Shown one piece after another: positions 23,017-34,035 of a DNA stretch of 64,000 nucleotides. The stretch spans positions 3,038,001 through 3,102,000 of the forward strand of contig NZ_CP010054.1 of the NCBI RefSeq assembly GCF_000801315.1, read 5' to 3'. Every line of letters begins with the position of its first letter. Within the stretch, counting starts at the first letter, position 1. This stretch comes from Hymenobacter sp. DG25B. GTDB lineage: Bacteria > Bacteroidota > Bacteroidia > Cytophagales > Hymenobacteraceae. A model generated the notes under the pieces. That model had not been told where the DNA came from, ran no database searches, and saw only the letters and a list, made by a program, of their open reading frames with translations. Position numbers and translations under genes: made by a program.

Positions 23017-25083
23017 CTAGGCTACGGATACAGGCTGCACAGCAGCTTCCTTTGGTTTGCCCCAAAAGCGTAATAGCAACACCTCCAAGAGCAGAGAGGC
23101 CAAGGCAGCTGCCAGGCAATATTGCCACAGAGGCGTACCCACCCGCTGTGCCTTGTACTGCGCCGCTACCGACTGCCCCTCGTTTACATCGTATAAATGT
23201 ATATTCGGATGCGTAGTTCCTATCAGCTGCCGCAGTTCTTCCACGGAGTAGCTGGCCAGTTCCGATTCGCGCTTATCCTGATTGAAAGCCAGCGTAGTAA
23301 CCGGCCGGCCCTGTTGGGTAAGAGTATAAAAGCCAGGCGTCTTCATGCCGGCCGGCACTGTCAGCACCAGTTCACCCGCTTGTACACGCTGCGTGGGAAT
23401 AAACGTATTACTATCCTGCTGCAGCTTGAATATGGCCTTATCTGCTATATTCGTTCTTGACGCAGTCGGAACCGGCAGCGTCACACTTCCCTGCGTTAGC
23501 CGATAGGCCGGTAATTGGGTAGCCTGATAGCTCTGCATTGCCAGCCGATACATCACCGGCACAAATAAAGCATGGCTGCTAAAGTCAGAGAAACCTCCCT
23601 GCAGCGGTGCCGCCAGTACGTATACTTTGCCTGCTCCACTTGGAAATTCCGCCAGGTAACCATCCCCGTCCCGCATTTTAAGAATATCCTGCCCGGAACG
23701 AGCCCAACGCAGTACCGGCGCTGCCTTCGGCATGCTGCCCGGGCGGCTCTGCTTGGCAAACACCTCCCGAAAAAACGGATTCTGCTGATTTGGCGCGGCT
23801 AGCTCCCGTTGAACAGGTGTTCCCGCTGAACCCGAGTTCCACTGAATGAAGCCAACACCCAGCTCGCGAAACAAACGGTCATAAGAAGCCCGAGCCTTAA
23901 CGTCTGCCGAAGGGATAATCAACACACTACCACCTTGCGAAACATTGCGCTTAAGGGCTGCCACCAATCCGCTGGGAACCTGCGTCAGCTCCTGCACCAC
24001 CGTCAAATTGCCACCAGCAACTGCCTGATAGTTAATTCTATCGGAGGAGGAAAAAGAGTAATCAAAGAGCGGTTCATTGCCATATACCTGTTGGGTCGGC
24101 GTTTGCCTAGCAGCTATATCGACAATACGAATCCGGGTAGAAGGCTGTAGCGTGAAGTAATATGTATTGTCGAAGGAAATAGGCTCGTCATCTAACTGAA
24201 TTCTGCACTGCTGTATATCCGTAGTTTTAAGTCGAACCCGAACTGTGCTAATGACCATACCCGCAGCCGGTATATCAGCCTGATACGCACTAACCTGCTG
24301 CTGCCCAATGAATACTTTTACCTGGACACCCACCGCACCTTCACTCCCTCCATTTCTCAGTCGGATTTTGATAGGAATATCAACGCCTGTCCGAACGAAG
24401 GCATCCTCCAGAATGACACTATCTACATAAACATTAGCTGATGCCTGATGCCGAATGGGAACCAGATATACCTGCTGAGTAGAATCAACTGAAGCCAGGA
24501 AATTCGGTGCTAAAGAAGACTTCTGAAAATCGGAGAAAAGAAATAGTTGCTTATAAGCCGAATGTCCTCGCCGGGTTTGATTTATAGCCGTTGTTAAACC
24601 TAAGTTGTGACCCGAAATAGCCAACTTCTCAATCTGCTCCTTATATGAAGTTGGACTAAGAGGCTGAGAATTTACAGAAGGAAGATAAAACTGAGCAGTT
24701 GGCGACAAAGCCGAAGTCAAACTACTACCAAGTTCAACTGCTTTATCCAATAAAAGCGCATCCCCGATGGTGTGCGCCTGCATGCTAGGGGAAGTATCTA
24801 CTAAAACACCAATAGAGGTAGAATCTATGGTCACCCTTTCAGGGGCTGGAATAAAAGGTTGGCAGAATAGTAGAACCAGAAAAAATAAAAAACTAAGCCT
24901 GGCCAGAAGGACCAAGAGATGCCGAAGCTTTCGTTGTCGCGCAGAAATAAGCTTTACTTCCCGAATGAAGCTAACATTGGTAAAAGCAATACGTTGAACC
25001 CGCCGAAGTTCAAAGAAATGTATAGCTATAGGAATGGCTAACGAAAGCAGACCTATTAAAAACCAAGGATATACTAAAGCCAT
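23017..25083 (-). CDS. BatA-domain membrane protein with von Willebrand A-like region
   Basis: A 688-aa protein. Residues 1-80 are the BatA domain: two helices (6-22 and 57-76) with the intervening FFELRRVQRIAFTNVSFI typical of the family. A vWA-like domain starts at about 88, with the MIDAS-type motif DTSPS (96-100). A long beta-rich periplasmic region and one C-terminal helix (about 655-675) complete it. Relatives occur in Bat (aerotolerance) and gas/sugar gene clusters of Bacteroidota, and the molecular role is unknown. It probably heads an operon with two DUF4199 genes, a GT2 and a GT4. The 5' half (about 24000-25083) looks more AT-rich than the genes around it. Confidence 0.85.
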   Translation of the reverse strand: MALVYPWFLIGLLSLAIPIAIHFFELRRVQRIAFTNVSFIREVKLISARQRKLRHLLVLLARLSFLFFLVLLFCQPFIPAPERVTIDSTSIGVLVDTSPSMQAHTIGDALLLDKAVELGSSLTSALSPTAQFYLPSVNSQPLSPTSYKEQIEKLAISGHNLGLTTAINQTRRGHSAYKQLFLFSDFQKSSLAPNFLASVDSTQQVYLVPIRHQASANVYVDSVILEDAFVRTGVDIPIKIRLRNGGSEGAVGVQVKVFIGQQQVSAYQADIPAAGMVISTVRVRLKTTDIQQCRIQLDDEPISFDNTYYFTLQPSTRIRIVDIAARQTPTQQVYGNEPLFDYSFSSSDRINYQAVAGGNLTVVQELTQVPSGLVAALKRNVSQGGSVLIIPSADVKARASYDRLFRELGVGFIQWNSGSAGTPVQRELAAPNQQNPFFREVFAKQSRPGSMPKAAPVLRWARSGQDILKMRDGDGYLAEFPSGAGKVYVLAAPLQGGFSDFSSHALFVPVMYRLAMQSYQATQLPAYRLTQGSVTLPVPTASRTNIADKAIFKLQQDSNTFIPTQRVQAGELVLTVPAGMKTPGFYTLTQQGRPVTTLAFNQDKRESELASYSVEELRQLIGTTHPNIHLYDVNEGQSVAAQYKAQRVGTPLWQYCLAAALASLLLEVLLLRFWGKPKEAAVQPVSVA

Positions 25084-25470
25084 AAGAATCGAATCTTAGG
25101 GTAAAGAGAGACACAAATTAGGGCTGAGCTTCCCGTTGTTAGAAGCACCCTAGTACCATTAACTTTGGAGGGTAACAACGAAACAAAGCTCAATACAAAT
25201 ACAAAGGAATGAAGTAAATACATTCTGGACTACCTAAACCCAAAGTACATTAATATAGGTAAGCCTTGAAGTAACATAACCCTTGTAGTCTTAAACTAAA
25301 GCGCCCACGAAAACGAAGGTCCGTGGGCGCTTTATATTTTGGCCATAGCTTGCTGCATAGCTCATTGGCCTTTGGGTCTCCAAGAACAATAGCTGAAAAG
25401 GGAAGAGTTGACAAAGACGCCGGGCGCTTTCCTGGTGGCCGGGCGCGGGCACGGAGAAGTGGTAAAACGA
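25084..25470. other. Intergenic region between BatA gene and rRNA operon end
   Basis: No convincing gene. It contains a perfect 12-bp hairpin, AAAGCGCCCACG (25298-25309) with its complement (25322-25333), followed by TATATTTT, a likely terminator. The rest is AT-rich near the BatA start. The overlapping short frames at 25250-25608 have no domain and run into 5S rRNA. Confidence 0.5.
25298..25333. terminator. Intrinsic terminator-like hairpin downstream of rRNA operon
   Basis: Perfect 12-bp arms with a 12-nt loop. Flanking T/A-rich sequence on both sides could allow termination of transcripts leaving the rRNA operon. Confidence 0.6.
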
Positions 25471-25511
25471 CGATACCCCTCCCGCAGCACAAAGTCGCAG
25501 GAGGGGTATCG
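25471..25511 (-). terminator. rRNA operon terminator hairpin
   Basis: Perfect 12-bp arms (CGATACCCCTCC at 25471-25482, complement at 25500-25511) about 10 bp after the 5S 3' end. On the minus strand TCGTCGTTTT follows, so the T run is interrupted. Confidence 0.6.
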
Positions 25512-25519
25512 AAAAATAA

Positions 25520-25630
25520 GGTTGGCGGCGACCTACTCTCCCGCCGGTGAAGGCAGTACCATGGGCGCTACGGGGCTTAACTGCTCTGTTCGGAATGGGA
25601 AGAGGTGAACACCCGTGCTAAAGCCACCAT
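25520..25630 (-). rRNA. rrf: 5S ribosomal RNA
   Basis: The minus strand reads GGTGGCTTTAGCACGGGTGT, then CCCATTCCGAACAGAGCAG (the conserved loop B/C region of 5S rRNA) and ends GTCGCCGCCAACC. Length is about 111 nt. It lies about 95 bp after the 23S gene and is the last gene of the operon. The ends are placed by the acceptor helix and are accurate to a few bases. Confidence 0.93.
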
Positions 25631-25724
25631 TAAGGTGTCAGTAATACGTGAAACGCAAACTGTCAAATCGTTGACGCAGGTAACGGGTAAGAAAAAGGAG
25701 TTGAGCTTACTGACAAGAAGCGTT

Positions 25725-28625
<2,901 letters not shown>

Positions 28626-28702
28626 CTATTGCTAGAGAGGGCTCGGGTGACTAACCATAGGTTAATCACTCTTTGTTACTTTTTCTTACTCGTTACACTA
28701 CG

Positions 28703-28712
28703 TCAAAGAACG
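28703..28712 (-). promoter_or_regulatory. boxA-like antitermination element before 23S
   Basis: The decamer CGTTCTTTGA (minus strand) lies in the tRNA-23S spacer. An identical decamer lies in the 16S leader (30773-30782). Position and sequence fit rRNA boxA elements bound by NusB/NusE. Confidence 0.55.
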
Positions 28713-28817
28713 TTTGTTTTCCCTATTGGAAAACAACGTAGTACTGTCCTGTTGCCAGAAACACTACTATATGTTGGTATTCTCACCAAAGCTGATCCGA
28801 TTGATCATACTTCTTGT

Positions 28818-28894
28818 TGGTGGAGAATAACGGATTCGAACCGTTGACCCCCTGCGTGCAAGGCAGGTGCTCTAGCCAGCTGAGCTAATCCCCC
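28818..28894 (-). tRNA. tRNA-Ala (anticodon TGC)
   Basis: The minus strand reads GGGGGATTAGCTCAGCTGG at the 5' end, with anticodon loop CTTGCAC giving TGC. The T arm is GGTTCGAATCC, and an encoded CCA follows (28818-28820). Standard cloverleaf of 74 nt plus CCA. It sits between tRNA-Ile and 23S, the usual operon arrangement. Confidence 0.96.
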
Positions 28895-28931
28895 ATTTCC
28901 GTGTTCCGTTGGCAATCCCAACTGTGAACAG

Positions 28932-29005
28932 TGGGCCTGCCTGGACTCGAACCAGGGACCTCTACATTATCAGTGTAGCGCTCTAACCACCTGAGCTACA
29001 AGCCC
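28932..29005 (-). tRNA. tRNA-Ile (anticodon GAT)
   Basis: The minus strand begins GGGCTTGTAGCTCAGGTGG, the anticodon loop CTGATAA gives GAT, and the T arm is GGTTCGAGTCC. The acceptor stem closes with CAGGCCC and discriminator A. CCA is not encoded here, unlike in the neighbouring tRNA-Ala. Located in the 16S-23S spacer. Confidence 0.96.
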
Positions 29006-29110
29006 GGGTTTCGATGAGGGCATCGAATCCGTGAATATCTTGAATGAAGGAATGACAAATTTGATAGTCCAAAGGTAACGCGAGCAATAACTCACGAGTC
29101 GGACCGCTCC

Positions 29111-30626
<1,516 letters not shown>

Positions 30627-30869
30627 AAATTACTTGCTACTCTCTTCGAAAAGAGAGCCATGTCGAGTGCTGATCCGACCCGTATTGACGAGCTATTATT
30701 CGTTTGTTACGCTTGGTTGGTTTTAAAGCCGAAGCTCGAAAACCGCTTACCAAATTTGTCAATTCCAATCATTCAAAGAACGTGTGCTCTCGTCGTTTCG
30801 AGAACCGTGCGCTAGCCAGGCTAGCCGTGTTTTTCATTTCGTTTCCCGGCTTCCGTTCGAAGCGGGATG
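30627..30869 (-). other. 16S rRNA leader
   Basis: Transcribed leader between the nearest promoter and 16S. It contains the boxA-like decamer at 30773-30782, a palindrome GCTAGCCaGGCTAGC at 30811-30825 and a hairpin CTCTCTT/AAGAGAG close to the 16S 5' end (about 30641-30657), which may take part in processing. No gene. Short frames here are not supported. Confidence 0.6.
30773..30782 (-). promoter_or_regulatory. boxA-like antitermination element in 16S leader
   Basis: CGTTCTTTGA on the minus strand, identical to the decamer before 23S (28703-28712). It lies about 145 nt before 16S and after the last promoter. Confidence 0.55.
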
Positions 30870-31397
30870 CAAAGGTAAGTACCTTTTTTGAAGTGACAAG
30901 CGAAAGGCGAAATAATTTTGAAGCTTTCGTTTTCGTCTGCCTGACTTGTTTTCCCCTTCCGTTTGAAGCGGGATGCAAAGGTAAGTAACTTTTCTGCTGC
31001 TTTCCAAATCCGGTTTCGAAGTTTTTTTTCGAAGCGGGTTGGGTTTGTTCAGCTCGAAGCGCTTCCGGTTGAAGCGGGTGGCAAAGGTAAGCCGCTTTTT
31101 TCGTTTCGCAAGCGAAGTGGAAAATTTCTTTTTTGAACTTTTCCGTGCTGCTGGCTGACTTCCGATGGAAGCGGGTGGCAAAGGTAAGGCTTTCTTTTCT
31201 TCGTTTGCAAACCCGAAAACAACTTTTTTTTCGGATCCGGCCCGGCTTCCGGTTGAAGCGGGCTGCAAAGATAGTAGAACCTTTCCCAGATTTCCAACTT
31301 CTTTTTCAAAACTTTCTCCAGCCGCCTCGCAGCTCTTGGCCCCGCCGCGTTCCGGTTTGGGAGTGCAAAAGTGCGACTCTTCTCCTTGATTTCCAAA
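30870..31397 (-). promoter_or_regulatory. Tandem array of five rRNA promoters plus one degenerate copy
   Basis: Five minus-strand units each have a -33 TTG or TTTG, a 19- or 21-bp spacer and a perfect TAnnTTTG -7 box. P1: -7 at 30870-30877, -33 at 30897-30899 (19 bp). P2: 30976-30983, 31005-31008 (21). P3: 31082-31089, 31109-31111 (19). P4: 31179-31186, 31208-31211 (21). P5: 31266-31273, 31295-31297 (21). A sixth, degenerate unit has CACTTTTG at 31366-31373 with TTTG at 31394-31397 (20). The period is 87-106 bp. Each of P1-P5 is followed by a conserved start region of the form CCCGCTTCnnnCGGAAG, which could form a small hairpin at the RNA 5' end. All point to the rRNA operon. Confidence 0.85.
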
Positions 31398-31764
31398 CTC
31401 CCTTCCGAAGAAATCCGAAGTTAGGTTGGCAGGGCTTGACGGGCTTTCGCTACCGCGCTGAGGCCTAACTGTTTGACGGCCTTCTTTAGTTCACCATCTT
31501 TCCAAAAAAACTTTGACCTTTCGCTTATCAACATTGAAAATGCCGCTAACATGGCTCTGAGGTCGATAAACAGACCTTATATAGCATTGCTTAATACAAG
31601 AGATTAAGCGGGCAATACTTCGATTTCCGGTTAACCTATCTACTCTAACTAATAGATAAGCACTCTATCTTCATTAAGGTCCTGCCGTTTATAAGAAGGA
31701 ATTCACCTTATATATAGGGCCGCTTCGCACTCCTTATATATAAGGTGTACATGGAGCTAATGAA
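31398..31764. other. Intergenic region upstream of rRNA promoters
   Basis: No gene seen. At 31704-31747 lies a perfect 13-bp inverted repeat, CACCTTATATATA (31704-31716) with its complement at 31735-31747 and an 18-nt spacer. Each arm belongs to a CCTTATATATA(A/G)GG-like site similar to the one before fur. The rest is AT-rich. Confidence 0.5.
31704..31747. repeat. Perfect 13-bp inverted repeat, AT-rich operator-like
   Basis: Arms CACCTTATATATA and TATATATAAGGTG. The right arm is itself within the perfect palindrome CCTTATATATAAGG. It lies about 310 bp upstream of the most distal rRNA promoter and 20 bp past the purA terminator. Confidence 0.65.
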
Positions 31765-31799
31765 AAAGGCGAGTATTGCGCTTTACAATACTCGCCTTT
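31765..31799 (-). terminator. Terminator after purA
   Basis: Perfect 14-bp stem (AAAGGCGAGTATTG at 31765-31778, complement at 31786-31799) with a 7-nt loop. Flanking A/T runs. Ends the fur-STAS-purA operon. Confidence 0.85.
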
Positions 31800-31808
31800 C
31801 AGAAGGTC

Positions 31809-33080
31809 TTAGTTAAGATGCAGGGTGCTTACCCTATCTGGTCCGACGCTGACGATACGGATGGGAACATCTAATTGCTGCTCCAAGAACTGGATATAGG
31901 CTTTCAACTCGGCGGGCAGCGCTGCAGGATCGGTGATATCCTGCAGAACGGTACGCCAGCCGGGCATACTTACATATACAGGTGTCATGTATTGTAGTTC
32001 ACCAAAGTCGGGGAAGCGGTCGGTTTGCTGACCATCGGGGGTTTGGTAATGCGTGCAAACCCGGATTTCGTCGAACTCATCGAGTACGTCCGCCTTCATC
32101 AGGTGGATTTCGGTGACGCCGTTTAGCATGATGCTATAGCGTAGGGCGGGCAGATCAATCCAGCCACAGCGGCGCGGCCGGCCGGTGGTAGCGCCAAACT
32201 CGCGGCCAGCTTTGCGAATCTCCTCTCCTACTTCATCCAGCAACTCCGTAGGAAATGGGCCGCTACCTACGCGGGTGCAATAGGCTTTGCTGATGCCGTA
32301 TACCTTATCTATATGGCGCGGGGCAATGCCCAGGCCAGTACAGGCGCCGGCCACAATAGTGCTAGAAGAGGTGACGAAGGGATAAGTGCCGAAATCAATA
32401 TCCAGCAAAGAGCCTTGGGCGCCTTCAGCCAGGATGTTCTTGCCCTCGCTGAGCAGCTTATTTAGTAGATACTCCGTGTCGGTGAGTTGCAGGGTGCGCA
32501 AGAACTCTACGGCAGAGAAGAAATCAGCCTCAAAGGCTTCAATTTCCAGCTCTTTACCGTGGAAAGCGGCCAAGGTAGCGTGGCGGGCTACGGTTTCCTG
32601 ATAGCGCTCCTGAAAATCAGCCAACAGAATATCGCCTACGCGCAGGCCGGTACGACCAATCTTGTCCTGGTACGTGGGGCCGATGCCTTTGAGGGTGGAG
32701 CCAATTTTGCTGCCGCCACGGGCTTCCTCGCTGATGCGGTCTAGGGCGCGGTGCGAGGGCAGAATCAGCTGGGCTTTTTTAGAAACGTAGAGGTTCTGGC
32801 TCCAATCAACGCCCCGGTCGGTGAGCTTTTGCAGCTCCTGCCGGAAAACGGCGGGGTCCAGCACTACGCCGTTGCCGACTACATTAAGGATGTGCGGATG
32901 AAAAATGCCCGATGGAACCTGATGCAGCACATGCTTAATCCCATCGAAGGTGAGCGTGTGGCCGGCATTTGGGCCGCCCTGGAAGCGGGCCACCACATCA
33001 TAGGTGGGCGCTAGTACGTCTACAATTTTACCTTTTCCTTCGTCTCCCCACTGTAATCCGACTAGTACGTCAACTGGCAT
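31809..33080 (-). CDS. purA: Adenylosuccinate synthetase
   Basis: A 423-aa enzyme that joins aspartate to IMP with GTP, committing IMP to AMP synthesis. The N-terminal VDVLVGLQWGDEGKGKIVD contains the IMP/GTP-binding GDEGKGK. GPNAGHTL, the switch-loop region QEGAQGSLLDIDFGTYPFVTSS-like segment (here AEGAQGSLLDIDFGTYPFV) and TTGRPRRCGWID are all intact. Full length, with no odd features. ATG 33080 shares a base with the stop of the upstream STAS gene, so it is translationally coupled to an anti-sigma-antagonist-like gene and fur. A terminator follows directly. Its pathway partner purB lies at 17159. Confidence 0.98.
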   Translation of the reverse strand: MPVDVLVGLQWGDEGKGKIVDVLAPTYDVVARFQGGPNAGHTLTFDGIKHVLHQVPSGIFHPHILNVVGNGVVLDPAVFRQELQKLTDRGVDWSQNLYVSKKAQLILPSHRALDRISEEARGGSKIGSTLKGIGPTYQDKIGRTGLRVGDILLADFQERYQETVARHATLAAFHGKELEIEAFEADFFSAVEFLRTLQLTDTEYLLNKLLSEGKNILAEGAQGSLLDIDFGTYPFVTSSSTIVAGACTGLGIAPRHIDKVYGISKAYCTRVGSGPFPTELLDEVGEEIRKAGREFGATTGRPRRCGWIDLPALRYSIMLNGVTEIHLMKADVLDEFDEIRVCTHYQTPDGQQTDRFPDFGELQYMTPVYVSMPGWRTVLQDITDPAALPAELKAYIQFLEQQLDVPIRIVSVGPDRVSTLHLN

Positions 33081-33427
33081 TAGCTTACGGCTTTCAATTG
33101 TTCGGCGGCTTCCGCATCGGAGGCTGCAATAGTGAAAATGGCGTTGAGTTTGGTGATGACCAACAGCTTCTGGATGTGCTCGGAAGGGTTAATCAGGACC
33201 AACTCGCCGCCTTGATTGCGAAATTTGGTGAGGATGGATACCAGGACTCCAATACCGGTGCTGTTGATAAACCGCACGTTGGACAGGTCTACAGCGCAGA
33301 GGATGATGTCGTCGCCGAGGTGGTCATTGATGGTTTGGAGGAGGGGCTGGGTGTCGGGTGAACCGATCAGGTCGCCGCTAAGGCGCACGTAGAGGATGCC
33401 GTTCTGGACGGCGGCTTCAGTTTTCAT
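33080..33427 (-). CDS. STAS domain protein (anti-sigma factor antagonist-like)
   Basis: A 115-aa single-domain STAS protein. The phospho-acceptor loop is FINSTGIGVL (Ser56-Thr57), with Asn replacing the Asp common in SpoIIAA (DSTG). The pattern ILYVRLSGDLIGSPDTQPL at the N terminus is typical. Family members bind anti-sigma kinases or act in partner-switching. No partner kinase or phosphatase is nearby, so its target is unknown. It overlaps fur by 4 bp (ATGA-type) and purA by 1 bp, and so is the middle cistron of a tightly coupled three-gene unit. Confidence 0.85.
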   Translation of the reverse strand: MKTEAAVQNGILYVRLSGDLIGSPDTQPLLQTINDHLGDDIILCAVDLSNVRFINSTGIGVLVSILTKFRNQGGELVLINPSEHIQKLLVITKLNAIFTIAASDAEAAEQLKAVS

Positions 33428-33897
33428 TCAGCTTGAGAACGGGCGGCGGCTTGGGCTCGGCAGTCGCCGCACACACCGTACAGATTTAAAGAGTGATGCA
33501 AGATATGGAAGTTGAGTAACTCGCCGACCATGGTTTGGATGCCGTGGATGCGCGGGTCGCAGAACTCAACTACTTTATGGCATTCGGTGCAGATGACGTG
33601 GTCGTGCTGGCGGTAGCCGTAGCTTTTTTCATACTGGGCCAGGTTGCGGCCAAACTGATGCTTGCTGACCAGGCCGTGCTCTACCAGCAAATCCAGGGTA
33701 TTATATACAGTGGCCCGGCTTACCTGCAGGCCCTGGGTTTTCATGCCGGCAAAAAGCTCTTCTACATCGAAGTGGCCGGTGCGGGAGTAGATTTCCTCCA
33801 GAATAGCATACCGCTCGGAGGTCTTCCGCAAGCCTTTGTTTTCTAAGTAAGCTGTGAAGATTTTCTTCACTTCTTCAAACTTCTCCCGATCCAGCAT
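33424..33897 (-). CDS. Fur family metalloregulator
   Basis: A 157-aa ferric uptake regulator family repressor. The winged helix is at about 18-90 (LRKTSERYAILEEIY, then recognition helix SRATVYNTLDLLVEHGLV). The C-terminal dimerisation domain has HDHVICTECHKVVEF and a second CxxC in GVCGDCRAQ, forming the structural zinc site. The regulatory metal (Fe, Zn, or peroxide-sensing Fe as in PerR) cannot be assigned. A -7 box (33922-33929) and an AT-rich near-palindrome CCTATATATAAGG (33904-33916) lie just before ATG 33897, a good place for self-repression. It is the first gene of the fur-STAS-purA operon. Confidence 0.92.
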   Translation of the reverse strand: MLDREKFEEVKKIFTAYLENKGLRKTSERYAILEEIYSRTGHFDVEELFAGMKTQGLQVSRATVYNTLDLLVEHGLVSKHQFGRNLAQYEKSYGYRQHDHVICTECHKVVEFCDPRIHGIQTMVGELLNFHILHHSLNLYGVCGDCRAQAAARSQAE

Positions 33898-33903
33898 GCG
33901 CTA

Positions 33904-33929
33904 CCTATATATAAGGAGTAACAAAAGTA
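33904..33929 (-). promoter_or_regulatory. Promoter and putative operator of fur
   Basis: TACTTTTG (minus strand, 33922-33929) fits the -7 consensus. Between it and the start codon lies the near-palindrome CCTATATATAAGG (33904-33916), similar to the sites at 31704-31747. A repressor bound there would cover the transcription start. Confidence 0.5.
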
Positions 33930-34035
33930 CGGAGTAAACACGGGATGCGCCCGGCTTCAAACAAGGCAAGCCCAGAGCTACTTCGTCAATTCTTATACTT
34001 CTTATACTCATTTAAACTCTGAATACTGTTTTATA

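Noticed and set aside
30870..31397. Regular ~100-bp repeats that could suggest a CRISPR-like array
   Set aside because: The repeated part is a promoter unit (-33, -7 and start region) with unequal spacing, directed at 16S, and there is no cas gene nearby.
30704..31468. Several open frames over the rRNA promoter array (both strands)
   Set aside because: They translate the promoter repeats into repetitive, domain-free peptides (FEARKK-type), with no start signals.
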